From Gilvimarinus sp. 2_MG-2023 (GTDB taxonomy: Bacteria; Pseudomonadota; Gammaproteobacteria; Pseudomonadales; Cellvibrionaceae), in NCBI RefSeq assembly GCF_030547685.1, contig NZ_JAUOQM010000018.1, forward strand, positions 153,281 through 217,280: 64,000 nucleotides of DNA, in the 5' to 3' direction. The notes under the pieces were generated by a model. That model was not told the DNA's origin, did not search any database, and worked only from the letters and a program-made list of their open reading frames with translations. Shown here piece after piece: positions 28,370 through 39,524 of this stretch (its first letter is position 1; every line of letters begins with the position of its first letter). Made by a program: the position numbers and the translations under genes.

Positions 28370-31300
28370 AATTCGACTGTAAGGTTTCCAGTAAATCTGT
28401 GATGCGCTGCAGCCGCTCTTCAGGTTCCTCCATCGGAATTTTAAAGCTTAAGCCGCTGGCCCCGGCCAGAGAAAATACCTTTGGCTGCGCTTGCACCAGC
28501 TGCACAATTTTTAACGGGTCTACCTGTATGTCGGCACCAAACGCAATTTTGCCGCCCGAGGCAGAGGCCTCCAGTTTAGTGACCCCCATGGCCTCCGCCA
28601 TCAGTTTAAGCTCGGTAACGCGCATTAAGTTCTTGGCCGGCTCAGGCAGTAGGCCAAAGCGGTCAATCATTTCAACTTGTAGCTCGCGCAAAGCCTCGCG
28701 GTTTTCGGCTCCGGCGATACGTTTATACAGCACCAAGCGGGTGTGTACATCCGGTAAATAATCATCCGGTATCAGCGCCGGAATACGCAGGTTTACATCA
28801 GTGTTGTCGGCTAAAGGGTGTTCAATATTAGGTTCTTTGCCAGCGCGCATGGCTTTAACCGCGCGGTCGAGCATATCCATATACATGGAAAAGCCCACAG
28901 TTTGAATCTGTCCGGATTGTTCGTCACCTAACAGTTCACCGGCGCCGCGAATTTCCATATCGTGAGTGGCGAGGGTAAAGCCTGCGCCCAGATCTTGCGC
29001 CGCGGCAATGGCTTCTAGCCGTTTCACTGAGTCGGCGGTCATGGCGCGCTTTTCCGGCGTTAATAAGTAGGCGTAAGCCTGGTGGTGGGAGCGACCTACG
29101 CGGCCGCGCAATTGGTGTAATTGGGCCAAACCAAATTTATCGGCGCGGTGAATAATGATGGTGTTGGCGCTCGGAATATCGATGCCAGTTTCAATAATGG
29201 TGGAGCACACCATGACATTGAAGCGCTTGTGGTAAAAGTCGGACATCACTTTTTCCAGCTCGCGTTCGCGCATTTGGCCGTGGCCTATGCCGATGCGCGC
29301 CTCGGGCACCAGCTCCTGCAGCGCTCGCGCTGTGCGCTCGATACTTTTCACCTCGTTGTGCAGGTAATACACCTGGCCGCCGCGCAAAATTTCGCGCAGT
29401 ATCGCCTCCTTAATAACGGCGTCTTCATGTTGGCGTACAAAGGTTTTGACCGATAAGCGCCGCGCCGGGGGCGTGGCAATGATGGACAAATCGCGGATGC
29501 CTGCCATCGACATGTTCAGTGTGCGCGGAATAGGCGTGGCCGTCATGGCCAGCATATCGATCTCGGCGCGCAGCTTCTTTAATTGCTCCTTTTGACGGAC
29601 ACCAAAGCGGTGCTCTTCGTCGATAATCAACAGGCCCAAATCTTTGTATTTAATGTCTGGCTGAATAAGTTTGTGGGTGCCGACCACAATATCAACCTTA
29701 CCTTCGGCCAGGCGCTTCTTAACCGCTTCAACGTCTTTGTTGGTGCGAAAGCGCGACATAACCTCAATGCTAAATGGCCAGCTGGCAAAGCGGTCTTTGA
29801 GGCTTTCATAGTGCTGCTGTGCGAGCAGGGTGGTGGGGGCAAGAATGGCCACCTGCTTGCCCGCGTGGGCGGCGACAAACGCCGCGCGCATGGCCACCTC
29901 TGTTTTGCCGAAGCCGACATCGCCGCACACCAGTCGGTCCATCGGCTGAGGGGCGAGCATATCGCGCACGACATTATCGATGGCCACCTGCTGGTCCGGT
30001 GTCTCTTCAAAGGGGAAGCCTGCTGAAAAGGTTAAATAATCGGCCTTGGGGTCGGTAAAGGCGTGGCCTTTGCGCGCCGCACGTCGCGCGTAAATATCCA
30101 GCAGCTCGGCGGCGGTATCGCGTACCTGCTCGGCGGCTTTGCGTTTGGCGCGGCTCCACTGCTCTGAGCCCAGTCGATGCAGTGGGGCGACGTTCTCATC
30201 GGCTCCGCTGTAGCGGCTAATTAAATGTAAACTGGTAACGGGCACGTAGAGTTTGGCCTCGTCGGCGTACTCCAACATTAAGAATTCGTTGGTCTCATTC
30301 TCAATCGTGATGGTCTCTAGGCCGCGATAGCGACCTACGCCGTGGTCGATGTGTACCACCGGCGCGCCCACTTGCAACTCGGTAAGGTTTTTGACCACAT
30401 TGTCGGCATTGTCTTGGCTTTGTTTGCGGCGCCGTGTTTGTTGCACTCGCTCGCCAAATAACTGGCTTTCGGCAATTAGTGCGATGGCGGGGTCTTCAAT
30501 GTAGAGCCCTTGATCAATGTCGCCCACGGTAATGGCGAGCTTGTCGCTGCCGTCGATAAACGCTTGCCAGTTTGGAACTTCTTTTGGTTGCAGGCGACTG
30601 CGCCCCAGTAATTCGAGCAGGGTTTCACGCCGGCCAGCGGATTCGGCGCAAAACAAAGCGCGGCCAGAGAATTCCATTAAAAAGGCTTCTAGCGCGGTTA
30701 ACGGGTTCTCGCTTTGGGCGTTAACCGGCAGTGAGGGCGGCTCCGAGCAGGCGAAGTTGTCGCGACCCGCGCGGCTCTCGATAGCGTGGCTGCTCAAGTC
30801 GGTACGGCTGATTGCTTTGAGTGAGCCAAACAATTGTTCGTCGCGCAGGTAGATTTCTTCCGGAGCCAAGAGTGGCCGGGTATTGTCTACACGACGCGAT
30901 TCAAAGCGGGCTGACAGCTCGGTCCAAAAGTGTTTTACGGCCGCATTAATGTCGCCGGTGGTATAGGCGACAGTGTTATTTGGCAAATAATCAAATAAGG
31001 TGCTGGTGTGATCGAAAAACAGCGGTAGATAGTATTCGATACCAGGGGGGGCAATACCGTCGCTGATATCGCGGTAAATTGAGCAGGCGGTGGGGTCAAC
31101 GTCAAAGCGTTGGTGCCAGCGCTGCTTAAACGCACTAACCCCCTGTTTGTCGAGTGGGTACTCCCGCGCCGGCAGCAGCTCGATCTGCTCGATTTTATCT
31201 TCTGTGAGTTGGGTGTCGGGGTCGAAAGTACGCAGGCTGTCAATTTCATCGTCAAACAGGTCGATGCGCAGCGGCCATTCGCTGCCCATGGGGTAGAGGT

Positions 31301-31820
31301 CGATCAGAGAGCCGCGCACCGTGTACTCGCCATGCTCGTAAACGGTATCCACCGATCGGTAGCCCGCTTTGGTCAGGTTGGTGCGCAGGGTGTCCACATT
31401 CAACTGGTCGCCGACTTTAAGGTCAAGGCTTCCGGCCAGCAAATAGTCTGTGGGCATTAATCGCTGCATCAAGCTGGTGACTGGCACCACAAGAATGCCC
31501 TGTTTTACGCCGGGCAGCTTAAATAGGGTGCGCAAGCGCTCTGAAATAATGTCCTGGTGTGGGGAGATACTGTCGTAGGGCAGTGTCTCCCAGTCGGCCA
31601 GGTGCAGTATGTCGAGCTCGGGGCCGCTAAAGAAAGATAATTCGGATTCCAACCGCTGGGCGCTGGCAGTGTCGCTGGTAATGACTAAACTTAACCCTTG
31701 GTGCTCGCCTGCGGCGCGGGCCAAAGCGAGGGCAGAGGCGCTGCCGTGCAGCTTGCCCCACTGGCGTCTGTCGCCGGCTTTGGTAGAGATTTTCGGGTGC
31801 TGGGGGTTTAGTTCAGTCAT
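28368..31820 (-). CDS. mfd: Transcription-repair coupling factor Mfd
   Basis: 1150-residue SF2 translocase that removes stalled RNA polymerase and recruits UvrA. The N-terminal UvrB-like region (DWETLPYDSISPHQDIISERL) is followed by the RNA polymerase interaction domain (VVHIDHGVGRY), helicase motifs (CGDVGFGKTEVAMRAA; DEEHRFGV; TATPIPRT; GRVGRS) and a C-terminal TRCF domain. Length matches E. coli (1148). The stop codon falls inside the right end of the repeat at 28096-28369, so the last codons may have been reset by its insertion. Confidence 0.97.
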   Translation of the reverse strand: MTELNPQHPKISTKAGDRRQWGKLHGSASALALARAAGEHQGLSLVITSDTASAQRLESELSFFSGPELDILHLADWETLPYDSISPHQDIISERLRTLFKLPGVKQGILVVPVTSLMQRLMPTDYLLAGSLDLKVGDQLNVDTLRTNLTKAGYRSVDTVYEHGEYTVRGSLIDLYPMGSEWPLRIDLFDDEIDSLRTFDPDTQLTEDKIEQIELLPAREYPLDKQGVSAFKQRWHQRFDVDPTACSIYRDISDGIAPPGIEYYLPLFFDHTSTLFDYLPNNTVAYTTGDINAAVKHFWTELSARFESRRVDNTRPLLAPEEIYLRDEQLFGSLKAISRTDLSSHAIESRAGRDNFACSEPPSLPVNAQSENPLTALEAFLMEFSGRALFCAESAGRRETLLELLGRSRLQPKEVPNWQAFIDGSDKLAITVGDIDQGLYIEDPAIALIAESQLFGERVQQTRRRKQSQDNADNVVKNLTELQVGAPVVHIDHGVGRYRGLETITIENETNEFLMLEYADEAKLYVPVTSLHLISRYSGADENVAPLHRLGSEQWSRAKRKAAEQVRDTAAELLDIYARRAARKGHAFTDPKADYLTFSAGFPFEETPDQQVAIDNVVRDMLAPQPMDRLVCGDVGFGKTEVAMRAAFVAAHAGKQVAILAPTTLLAQQHYESLKDRFASWPFSIEVMSRFRTNKDVEAVKKRLAEGKVDIVVGTHKLIQPDIKYKDLGLLIIDEEHRFGVRQKEQLKKLRAEIDMLAMTATPIPRTLNMSMAGIRDLSIIATPPARRLSVKTFVRQHEDAVIKEAILREILRGGQVYYLHNEVKSIERTARALQELVPEARIGIGHGQMRERELEKVMSDFYHKRFNVMVCSTIIETGIDIPSANTIIIHRADKFGLAQLHQLRGRVGRSHHQAYAYLLTPEKRAMTADSVKRLEAIAAAQDLGAGFTLATHDMEIRGAGELLGDEQSGQIQTVGFSMYMDMLDRAVKAMRAGKEPNIEHPLADNTDVNLRIPALIPDDYLPDVHTRLVLYKRIAGAENREALRELQVEMIDRFGLLPEPAKNLMRVTELKLMAEAMGVTKLEASASGGKIAFGADIQVDPLKIVQLVQAQPKVFSLAGASGLSFKIPMEEPEERLQRITDLLETLQSN

Positions 31821-32228
31821 AGTCGTGGATAGTTGCAGAAATCAGGCGCGATTGTACCTGTTTTTGCTTCAACCTGTAGTCGGTGGTGCAATCCTTGGCC
31901 AATTTCGCCGGCCGACAAGACTTTGCTGAGTAAATTTGTGCCTATATGCTGGCCTTTGTCGGCGTCGATCTTTATAATTGCCGCGATTTTTAAGCTGGTG
32001 GGGCAAGTTGCGCCCGAATTTCGCCACTCGTATTGGTGAGTTGGGTAAATGCCTGAGAAATAGCAAATTGATCCTCTGGACGGCATTATTAATGCTGCCA
32101 GATTAGTCTTGCCAGATACCGATAAAGCTTCAATGCAATAGAAGCCGCTGGTACAACACCAGCACAGCACACTGCGGCTCCATTGAGTCGTGCTACATAT
32201 TAATCCAACGAGTGATTAGGTCAGACGT
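31821..32228. other. Intergenic region between mfd and nqrA
   Basis: 408 bases between divergent genes. Near the nqr side is a nested dyad: AGCCGC (32143-32148) with GCGGCT (32174-32179), enclosing GCTGGT/ACCAGC (32147-32152, 32158-32163). It could be part of the nqr leader. No convincing promoter pair or coding frame is seen; short frames here lack codon character. Confidence 0.45.
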
Positions 32229-33572
32229 ATGATAAAGATTCGTCGGGGATTGGATTTACCTATATCCGGTGCGCCCGAGCAGGCTATCAAGGACGGGCCA
32301 GCTGCCCGTACCGTGGCAGTCATCGGCCCAGATTATCACGGCATGAAGCCAACTATGGCGGTAGCCGTGGGTGATAAGGTCAAGCTTGGACAGTTACTGT
32401 TTACCGATAAAAAAACCGAAGGGGTTCGCTATACCGCTCCAGCATCGGGTACTGTTGCCGCGATTAATCGTGGTGAGCGCCGCATGCTGCAAACTGTCGT
32501 CATTGACGTCGAGGGTGATGCGGCCGAATCCTATCAAGCTTACAGCGATGCTGAGCTGCAACAAGCCGACGGCCAAGCCGTTCGCGATCAGCTCAATCAG
32601 TCCGGTCTATGGACCGCACTGCGTACACGCCCTTACAGCAAGGTGCCTGCGCTGGACGCCAAACCAAACTCTATCTTTGTCACAGCGATTGATACCAATC
32701 CTCTGGCAGCGAACCCTGAGGTTGTGCTCAAGGGGCAGGAAGCAGCTTTTAAACAAGGCCTGCAAGTTCTGACCAAATTGACCGACGGCAAGGTATTCGT
32801 CTGTAAAGCACAGGGCGCTGATATTCCAGCCGCGGATGGTGGTCAAATTCAGCTTGCCGAGTTCGGCGGTGTGCACCCAGCAGGTAACGCGGGTACGCAT
32901 ATTCACCACCTGGACCCGGTCAAAGCCGATAAGTTTGTCTGGACCATTAACTACCAAGATGTTGTTGCTTTCGGTGTGCTGTTTAGCGAAGGCCGCATCG
33001 AAACCTCTCGGGTAGTGGCTCTAGGCGGACCACAAGTTGAGGCTCCGGCACTGGTACGCACCCGTATAGGGGCCAACCTCGAAGAGCTGACCGCCGGCGC
33101 ACTCAAAGGCGGCAACAATCGTCTTATTTCCGGTTCGGTATTTGGTGGTCGCACCGCTCGTGGGCCCTACGCCTACCTGGGTCGCTATCATCAGCAGGTC
33201 AGTGTGCTGAGCGAAGGGGACGACCGCCCCATGCTGCACTATCTGCGCGCCGGTACCAATTACTTCTCGGTATTGAATCTGTATTTGTCCAAACTGATGC
33301 CGTCCAAGCGCTTCAACTTCACGACCACCACTATGGGTAGTGAGCGCGCTATGGTGCCTGTGGGCTCGTACGAGAAAGTAATGCCGCTGGATATTCTGCC
33401 TACGCAACTGCTGCGTGCGCTGATTGTTGGTGACACAGATACTGCTCAAAAATTGGGTTGTTTGGAGCTGGAAGAAGAAGATCTGGCTCTGTGTACTTTT
33501 GTCTGCCCGGGTAAGTACGAATACGGCCCGATTCTGCGCGACAATCTCACCCGAATTGAGCTGGAGGGTTAA
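32229..33572 (+). CDS. nqrA: Na+-translocating NADH:quinone reductase subunit A
   Basis: First subunit of the sodium-pumping NADH dehydrogenase, 447 residues, peripheral on the cytoplasmic face. The start [14 protein letters not shown] and motifs [21 protein letters not shown] and [13 protein letters not shown] fit NqrA, and the length matches (446-447). It begins a six-gene run nqrABCDEF with gaps of only a few bases. Confidence 0.97.
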   Translation: MIKIRRGLDLPISGAPEQAIKDGPAARTVAVIGPDYHGMKPTMAVAVGDKVKLGQLLFTDKKTEGVRYTAPASGTVAAINRGERRMLQTVVIDVEGDAAESYQAYSDAELQQADGQAVRDQLNQSGLWTALRTRPYSKVPALDAKPNSIFVTAIDTNPLAANPEVVLKGQEAAFKQGLQVLTKLTDGKVFVCKAQGADIPAADGGQIQLAEFGGVHPAGNAGTHIHHLDPVKADKFVWTINYQDVVAFGVLFSEGRIETSRVVALGGPQVEAPALVRTRIGANLEELTAGALKGGNNRLISGSVFGGRTARGPYAYLGRYHQQVSVLSEGDDRPMLHYLRAGTNYFSVLNLYLSKLMPSKRFNFTTTTMGSERAMVPVGSYEKVMPLDILPTQLLRALIVGDTDTAQKLGCLELEEEDLALCTFVCPGKYEYGPILRDNLTRIELEG

Positions 33573-33575
33573 GGG

Positions 33576-34781
33576 ATGAAAGCATTGCGTAATTTCCTCG
33601 ACAAAATCGAACCGAACTTTCATAAAGGCGGTAAGCTAGAAAAGTGGTACTCGCTGTTTGAGGCGATTGATACCGGCTTATTCCGACCTTCGGATGTCAC
33701 CAAAACTACCAGCCATGTGCGCGACGGGATTGACCTCAAGCGTATGATGATCACGGTGTGGGCCTGTACTTTTCCCGCCATGTTCTTCGGCATGTACAAC
33801 GTTGGTCATCAGGCCAATGAAATTTTGGCGCAAATGGGCTCCGGTGCCGGTGAAGGCTGGCGTATTGCCCTGATCAGTCTCGTAGCAGGTTTCGACCCCA
33901 ACAGCATTTGGGATTGTTTGGTGCACGGCGCCGCTTACTTCCTGCCTATTTATGCGGTCGTGTTTATTGTCGGCGGTTTTTGGGAGGTGTTGTTTGCTTC
34001 TATCCGTGGTCACGAGGTGAATGAAGGTTTCTTTGTAACCTCTGTGCTGTTCGCGCTTATTTGCCCGCCCGATTTACCCCTGCTTTACGCCGCTCTCGGT
34101 ATTAGCTTTGGTGTGGTGCTGGGTAAAGAAGTGTTCGGTGGTACCGGCAAAAACTTCTTAAACCCGGCGTTAACCGGTCGTGCCTTCTTGTTCTTCGCCT
34201 ATGCTCCGGCTATGTCGGGCGATGCAGTTTGGACCACGGTTGACGGCTACACCGGCGCCACTGCGCTGTCGCTGGCCGCGCAAGGTGGTATGGACGCCAT
34301 TGCTGGTCAAATGACTTGGATGGATGCCTTCTTGGGTAATATTCAAGGCAGTATCGGTGAGACTTCAACCTTGGCAATTTTTATCGGTGGCGCTGTGCTG
34401 CTGGTGATGGGTATTGCTTCCTGGCGCATTGTGCTGGGCGTTATGCTGGGTATGATTGCCACCGCGTTGATATGTAACCTGTTTGGGGATGCCGCTGGCA
34501 ATCCGGCCATGGGGCTACCCTGGTACTGGCATTTGGTCATCGGCGGCTTTGCCTTCGGTATGATCTTTATGGCGACGGACCCTGTGTCGGCGGCAATGAC
34601 CAACACGGGTAAATATTGGTTTGGTGCTTTAATTGGTTTTATGGTGGTCATCATTCGCGTAGTAAACCCTGCCTTCCCCGAAGGCATGATGTTGGCGATA
34701 TTGTTTGCCAACTTGTTTGCACCGCTGATCGATTACTTTGTGGTTGAAGCAAATATTAAGCGGAGGTTGGCGCGTGGCTAG
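33576..34781 (+). CDS. nqrB: Na+-NQR subunit B
   Basis: Membrane subunit of 401 residues with about ten helices, carrying covalent FMN and forming much of the Na+ path. The flavinylation site is the Thr within [10 protein letters not shown] (about residues 227-236), the same motif family ApbE recognises. [10 protein letters not shown] and [16 protein letters not shown] are typical. It lies 3 bases after nqrA, and its 3' end overlaps nqrC by 8 bases. Confidence 0.97.
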   Translation: MKALRNFLDKIEPNFHKGGKLEKWYSLFEAIDTGLFRPSDVTKTTSHVRDGIDLKRMMITVWACTFPAMFFGMYNVGHQANEILAQMGSGAGEGWRIALISLVAGFDPNSIWDCLVHGAAYFLPIYAVVFIVGGFWEVLFASIRGHEVNEGFFVTSVLFALICPPDLPLLYAALGISFGVVLGKEVFGGTGKNFLNPALTGRAFLFFAYAPAMSGDAVWTTVDGYTGATALSLAAQGGMDAIAGQMTWMDAFLGNIQGSIGETSTLAIFIGGAVLLVMGIASWRIVLGVMLGMIATALICNLFGDAAGNPAMGLPWYWHLVIGGFAFGMIFMATDPVSAAMTNTGKYWFGALIGFMVVIIRVVNPAFPEGMMLAILFANLFAPLIDYFVVEANIKRRLARG

Positions 34782-35556
34782 TAATGATTCCATCAAAAAG
34801 ACGCTCATAGTAACGATTTTACTGTGTATCGTCTGTTCGGTGGTGGTCTCTACCGCTGCCGTTCTCCTGCGCCCTGTGCAGGAAAAAAACAAGTCGCTGG
34901 ACTTTAAACGCAATATCCTGGCCGCGGCCGGCCTTGCGGATGAAGCCAGCAGTCAAGGTGTTGAAGTCGTCTTTAGCGACCGGGTTAAAACCCGTGCGGT
35001 TAATTTTGACAAAGGTACCTTCACCGACGAAGTGGCTGTTGCCGAATACGATCAGCGCAAAGCGTCGAAAGACCCTGCGCGCTCAGAAGACTTAACGGCC
35101 GATCAAGACCTTGCCAAAATTGGCAGTCGTGAAAACATTGGCCTGGTGTATATGATCGAAGGCGACAGCGGGCTCGAAACCTTAGTGCTGCCTATTCGCG
35201 GTTACGGTCTGTGGTCAACCCTGTACGGCTTTATGGCGTTGGACTCGGATCTGAATACCGTAGTGGGTTTGGGCTTCTACGAGCACGGCGAAACTCCGGG
35301 GCTGGGTGGCGAAGTTGATAATCCCGCCTGGAAAGCACTGTGGGAAGGCAAAGAAGTCTACGGCGACGATGGTGATGCTCAACTGAATGTGATTAAAGGC
35401 ATGGTTGACGCCAACACACCAAACGCGGAGCACAAGGTCGATGGTCTGTCAGGTGCTACTTTGACAAGTCGCGGCGTCGGTAATTTGGTTCAGTTTTGGC
35501 TGGGTGAAAACGGTTATAAAACTTTCCTCGCCAACTTGAAAAAAGGGGAGGCCTAA
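34774..35556 (+). CDS. nqrC: Na+-NQR subunit C
   Basis: 260-residue subunit with one N-terminal membrane helix and a periplasmic FMN-binding domain. The covalent FMN site is Thr in [13 protein letters not shown] near residues 220-232. I start at the GTG at 34774: GGAGG lies 7 bases before it, giving [15 protein letters not shown], whereas the longer frame would overlap nqrB deeply. ApbE from the end of this operon is expected to attach the FMN. Confidence 0.96.
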   Translation: MASNDSIKKTLIVTILLCIVCSVVVSTAAVLLRPVQEKNKSLDFKRNILAAAGLADEASSQGVEVVFSDRVKTRAVNFDKGTFTDEVAVAEYDQRKASKDPARSEDLTADQDLAKIGSRENIGLVYMIEGDSGLETLVLPIRGYGLWSTLYGFMALDSDLNTVVGLGFYEHGETPGLGGEVDNPAWKALWEGKEVYGDDGDAQLNVIKGMVDANTPNAEHKVDGLSGATLTSRGVGNLVQFWLGENGYKTFLANLKKGEA

Positions 35557-35560
35557 TACC

Positions 35561-36223
35561 ATGAAAGTAAAAGAGCTTTTATTTGCCCCGGTATTTTCCA
35601 ACAACCCCATTGCACTGCAGATTCTCGGTATCTGTTCGGCCCTGGCGGTAACCAGTAAATTGTCTGTGACCTTGGTGATGTGTATCGCACTGACCTCGGT
35701 AACAGCTTTTTCGAACTTATTTGTTTCATTGGTGCGTAACCACGCGCCGGGCAACATTCGTATCATCGTGCAAATGACCATTATCGCCTCGCTGGTGATT
35801 GTGGTGGACGAAGTGCTAAAAGCCTACGCTTACGAAATCAGTAAGCAGTTGTCGGTATTTGTTGGTTTGATTATTACCAACTGTATCGTAATGGGTCGCG
35901 CCGAAGCCTTTGCCATGAAAAACCCACCGCTTGCCAGCTTCTTTGATGGGGTCGGTAATGGTTTGGGTTACAGCGCTATTTTGATTGCGCTGGCGGTGAT
36001 TCGTGAATTGTTCGGTTCCGGTAGCCTGCTGGGCCATCAAATCTTGCCTCTGGCCACCGAAGGTGGTTGGTACACGCCCAACGGCCTGTTATTGATGCCA
36101 CCAAGTGCGTTCTTCTTGATCGGTTTATTTATTTGGGGCATTCGTGTCTGGAAAAAAGATCAAATTGAAGCGCCGGATTACAAAATGGCACCTAACACTA
36201 AGCCGCAAGCGCAGGAGGTCTGA
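35561..36223 (+). CDS. nqrD: Na+-NQR subunit D
   Basis: Integral membrane subunit of 220 residues with six helices. It has [20 protein letters not shown] and the inverted-topology motif [18 protein letters not shown], with the Cys that with NqrE holds an iron or 2Fe-2S centre in the membrane. It lies 4 bases after nqrC and 2 bases before nqrE. Confidence 0.97.
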   Translation: MKVKELLFAPVFSNNPIALQILGICSALAVTSKLSVTLVMCIALTSVTAFSNLFVSLVRNHAPGNIRIIVQMTIIASLVIVVDEVLKAYAYEISKQLSVFVGLIITNCIVMGRAEAFAMKNPPLASFFDGVGNGLGYSAILIALAVIRELFGSGSLLGHQILPLATEGGWYTPNGLLLMPPSAFFLIGLFIWGIRVWKKDQIEAPDYKMAPNTKPQAQEV

Positions 36224-36225
36224 TC

Positions 36226-36834
36226 GTGGAAGCGTATTTAAGTTTATTTGTTCGGTCGATTTTTATCGACAACATCGCTCTGGCGTTCTTCCTGGGGATG
36301 TGTACCTTTCTGGCGATCTCGAAGAAAATCGGGGCGGCATTCGGACTGGGTATCGCGGTTGTTGTGGTACAGGTTATTACCGTACCGGTTAACAACTTGC
36401 TGTATAACTTCGTATTGGCCGACGGCGCACTGGCGTGGGCCGGCCTGCCGGATGTGGACCTGAGCTTCTTGGGTTTGATTACCTACATCGGTGTTATTGC
36501 CGCGTTGGTGCAAATTCTGGAAATGATTCTGGATAAATACTTCCCGGCGCTATACAACGCGTTGGGTGTATTCTTACCGCTGATTACAGTGAACTGCGCC
36601 ATTTTGGGTGGTTCATTGTTGATGGTACAGCGCGATTACGATTTTGGTGAAAGTGTCGTGTTTGGTGCAGGCTCCGGTGTGGGCTGGGCATTGGCTATTA
36701 CCGCTTTGGCTGGTATTCGCGAAAAAATGAAGTACTCCGATGTACCTGAAGGTCTGCGCGGCCTGGGTATTACATTCATTACCGTTGGTCTGATGTCGCT
36801 GGGCTTCATGTCCTTCGGCGGTATTGATCTGTAA
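36226..36834 (+). CDS. nqrE: Na+-NQR subunit E
   Basis: Integral membrane subunit of 202 residues, paralogous to NqrD with opposite topology. [20 protein letters not shown] and [13 protein letters not shown] contain the cysteines of the shared metal centre. The GTG start (GTGGAAGCG) follows AGGAGG, an ideal ribosome site. Confidence 0.97.
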   Translation: MEAYLSLFVRSIFIDNIALAFFLGMCTFLAISKKIGAAFGLGIAVVVVQVITVPVNNLLYNFVLADGALAWAGLPDVDLSFLGLITYIGVIAALVQILEMILDKYFPALYNALGVFLPLITVNCAILGGSLLMVQRDYDFGESVVFGAGSGVGWALAITALAGIREKMKYSDVPEGLRGLGITFITVGLMSLGFMSFGGIDL

Positions 36835-36852
36835 TCAGCGAGGAATCACATT

Positions 36853-38076
36853 TTGAATATTGAGATTATTCTTGGCGTTGTGATGTTCACCGTTATTGTA
36901 CTGGCCCTGGTGTTTGTGATCCTGGGTGCGCGTGCGAAGTTGGTATCATCCGGCGATGTTAATATTGTCATTAATGACGAAAAAACACTGACCGTACCTG
37001 CCGGTGGCAAATTGTTGCAAACGCTGTCTGGCGCTGGCTTGTTCTTGCCTTCAGCCTGTGGCGGCGGCGGTACCTGTGCCCAGTGTCGCTGTGTGGTCAA
37101 AGAAGGTGGCGGCTCTATGCTGCCTACCGAAGAGAGCCATTTCACCAAGCGTGAAGCCAATGAAGGCTGGCGTTTGTCTTGTCAGGCGCCGGTCAAGCAA
37201 GACATGAAAGTGGAAGTGCCTGAAGATGTCTTCGGTGTTAAGCAGTGGGAGTGTACCGTTGAGTCAAACCCCAATGTGGCGACCTTTATTAAAGAGCTGA
37301 CGCTAAAATTGCCCGAAGGCGAAAACGTCGACTTCCGTGCCGGTGGTTACGTTCAGTTAGAATGTCCTCCTTACGATATTAATTTTTCTGACTTTGATAT
37401 CGAAGAGCAATTCCGCGGTGACTGGGAGCGTTTCGGTTTCTTTAACTTAAAAGCTAAAAGCACTGAAACCGTTCAGCGTGCCTACTCAATGGCGAACTAC
37501 CCAGAAGAAAAAGGTCTGGTTAAGTTCAACATTCGTATTGCTACGCCACCTCCAGGCTCGAAAGACATTCAACCGGGCGTTATGTCCACTTATGTCTTCA
37601 ATCTGAAGCCGGGTGACAAAATCACTGTATTCGGTCCGTTTGGTGAGTTCTTCGCCAAAGACACTGACGCGGAAATGGTGTTCGTTGGTGGTGGTGCGGG
37701 TATGGCGCCAATGCGTTCGCACATTTTTGATCAGCTTAAGCGCTTAAACAGTAAGCGTAAAATTTCATTCTGGTACGGCGCTCGCTCTTTGAAAGAGCTG
37801 TTTTACCAAGATGAATACGACATGCTGGCCAATGAGAACGACAACTTCACTTGGCATGTGGCCATGTCTGACCCACAGCCTGAAGATAACTGGGAAGGCC
37901 TGACCGGCTTTATCCACAATGTTCTGTTTGAAGAATATTTGAAGGATCACCCAGCCCCGGAAGATTGTGAGTTCTATATGTGTGGGCCTCCGATGATGAA
38001 TGCTGCGGTTATTAAACTGTTGCAAGACCTCGGTGTTGAAGAAGAAAACATTATGCTTGATGACTTTGGTGGCTAA
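36853..38076 (+). CDS. nqrF: Na+-NQR subunit F
   Basis: NADH-oxidising subunit of 407 residues. An N-terminal membrane helix is followed by a plant-type 2Fe-2S domain ([14 protein letters not shown] plus a later Cys in LSCQAP), an FAD domain (RAYSMANYP) and an NADH domain ([20 protein letters not shown]). The start is a TTG with AGGA upstream, the only start that preserves the membrane helix. It passes electrons from NADH to the FMN subunits. Confidence 0.96.
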   Translation: MNIEIILGVVMFTVIVLALVFVILGARAKLVSSGDVNIVINDEKTLTVPAGGKLLQTLSGAGLFLPSACGGGGTCAQCRCVVKEGGGSMLPTEESHFTKREANEGWRLSCQAPVKQDMKVEVPEDVFGVKQWECTVESNPNVATFIKELTLKLPEGENVDFRAGGYVQLECPPYDINFSDFDIEEQFRGDWERFGFFNLKAKSTETVQRAYSMANYPEEKGLVKFNIRIATPPPGSKDIQPGVMSTYVFNLKPGDKITVFGPFGEFFAKDTDAEMVFVGGGAGMAPMRSHIFDQLKRLNSKRKISFWYGARSLKELFYQDEYDMLANENDNFTWHVAMSDPQPEDNWEGLTGFIHNVLFEEYLKDHPAPEDCEFYMCGPPMMNAAVIKLLQDLGVEEENIMLDDFGG

Positions 38077-38100
38077 ACAAAGGTGATAAATCAAGTAATC

Positions 38101-39150
38101 ATGTTTGCCTACAACGCAATGACAAAAACGAGGCTGGTGTTACTAGCCTCGTTTTTGTTTGTGGGATTGTGTATTGCCGGCTGCGAGCGAGCGCCTGAGT
38201 ATGAGGTCGCCAAATTCAGCGGGCGTACTATGGGCACCAGTTATCACATCACCCTGGTGGGGCAGGCAAACACTCCTTTGGGGGTTGATGTTAATGCGCT
38301 GCAAGATCAGGTAGATGAGCAGCTGCAGTACATCAACCAGTTAATGTCCACCTACATTCCCGACTCGCAGTTAATGCGTTTTAATGACGCCGAGGCTGGG
38401 CAGTGGGTGGATCTGTCTTCTCCCTTGCTGGAAGTGCTAGCGATCAGTCAGGACATCAGTGAAGCCAGCGATGGCGCTTTTGATGTAACTGTGGGCCCAC
38501 TGGTTAATTTATGGGGCTTTGGGCCGCAAATGCAGCCGGAAGTCGTCCCAAGTGAAGAGGAGCTAGCCGCAGCTCAAGCATTAACCGGTTACCAGAAGCT
38601 TGAGCTAAATGGCAATCAAGCGCGCCGAAGCGCGCCAATTTTTGTCGACTTGTCCGCCGTGGCCAAGGGCTATGGTGTAGACTGGATAGTACGAGAGCTG
38701 GTTGAGCAGGGTATTGCCAGCTTTATGGTGGAAATAGGAGGCGAAGTACGCGTTAAGGGCCACAGCCCGCGAGGCTCGAAGTGGCGCATTGCGGTTGAAC
38801 AGCCCAGCATGTTGACAGGCTCGGTAGCTAAAGCCATCAGCTTGAGTGACCACGCTATTGCCACCTCTGGCGACTACCGCAATTATTTTGAGGTTGATGG
38901 GATGCGTTACTCACACACCATTGACCCTGTCACCGGCAAACCCATCAATCACAAGCTAGTATCGGTAACGGTTGTCGCCGATACGGCCGCTCGTGCTGAC
39001 GCCTGGGCCACCGCACTGAATGTGCTGGGGCCGGAGCAAGGCATGCAACTGGCCGAGGCGGAAAAACTTGCCGTCTATATGATTGTCAAAGACGGTGACG
39101 GCTTTACCGAGTCGCAATCCAGTCATTTTTCTCAGTTCACGGGCCCTTGA
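38101..39150 (+). CDS. apbE: FAD:protein FMN transferase ApbE (lipoprotein)
   Basis: Attaches FMN to Thr in NqrB and NqrC. It is about 349 residues from the ATG at 38101; a GTG at 38083 and an ATG at 38119 are alternatives in the same frame. The lipobox CIAGC marks an outer-face lipoprotein. FSGRTMGTSYHI, GGEVRVKGHS and YSHTIDPVTGKP are ApbE motifs. It follows nqrF by a few bases as part of the operon. A terminator-like hairpin lies within its signal-peptide codons. Confidence 0.94.
   Translation: MFAYNAMTKTRLVLLASFLFVGLCIAGCERAPEYEVAKFSGRTMGTSYHITLVGQANTPLGVDVNALQDQVDEQLQYINQLMSTYIPDSQLMRFNDAEAGQWVDLSSPLLEVLAISQDISEASDGAFDVTVGPLVNLWGFGPQMQPEVVPSEEELAAAQALTGYQKLELNGNQARRSAPIFVDLSAVAKGYGVDWIVRELVEQGIASFMVEIGGEVRVKGHSPRGSKWRIAVEQPSMLTGSVAKAISLSDHAIATSGDYRNYFEVDGMRYSHTIDPVTGKPINHKLVSVTVVADTAARADAWATALNVLGPEQGMQLAEAEKLAVYMIVKDGDGFTESQSSHFSQFTGP
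38123..38159 (+). terminator. Terminator-like hairpin inside the apbE signal-peptide codons
   Basis: CAAAAACGAGGCT (38123-38135) pairs perfectly with AGCCTCGTTTTTG (38144-38156). This is a 13-bp stem with a 9-base loop and a T-rich 3' side (GTTTTTGTTT). It has the shape of an intrinsic terminator, 47 bases after the nqrF stop, yet it encodes the start of ApbE. Confidence 0.7.
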
Positions 39151-39183
39151 GGCCCGGAACGAACGTTTAAAAGAGGTGCTCGT

Positions 39184-39426
39184 ATGGGTACATTTTTAGT
39201 GGCCTTCTTCGCCATGTTGCTGATTATCAGCGCCATGGCTATCGGCGTTATTTTTGGTCGTAAACCCCTGACAGGCTCCTGCGGAGGGGTTGGAGACGCA
39301 TTGGGTGAGAAAGATTACACCTGCGAGTTATGCGGTGGCGATGAGAAAAAATGCGAAGAGATTAAAAGCGGTGAAACCCCGCAAAATGGTCATTTAGCCG
39401 TTAATGCGGCGGACAAAAAGCAGTAA
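39184..39426 (+). CDS. nqrM: Na+-NQR maturation protein NqrM
   Basis: 80-residue protein with one N-terminal membrane helix (about 3-24) and conserved cysteines in GSCGGVG, CELCGG and KKC. NqrM (formerly DUF539) supplies iron for the Cys-ligated centre between NqrD and NqrE. It follows apbE by 33 bases with AGAGG before the ATG. Together with ApbE it completes the maturation set for the complex. Confidence 0.93.
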   Translation: MGTFLVAFFAMLLIISAMAIGVIFGRKPLTGSCGGVGDALGEKDYTCELCGGDEKKCEEIKSGETPQNGHLAVNAADKKQ

Positions 39427-39524
39427 CCCGTCAGAGGTTGTGCCCCACCTGCGGGCAAACAAAAGCTGCTAAAAGCGAGAGAGCTCACTGCGCCTGAGGG
39501 CGCCATTCAGGAAGGGGATACCGA

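Noticed and set aside
33021-33623. 200-codon antisense frame inside nqrA
   Set aside because: Shadow of a strongly supported gene; no independent signal.
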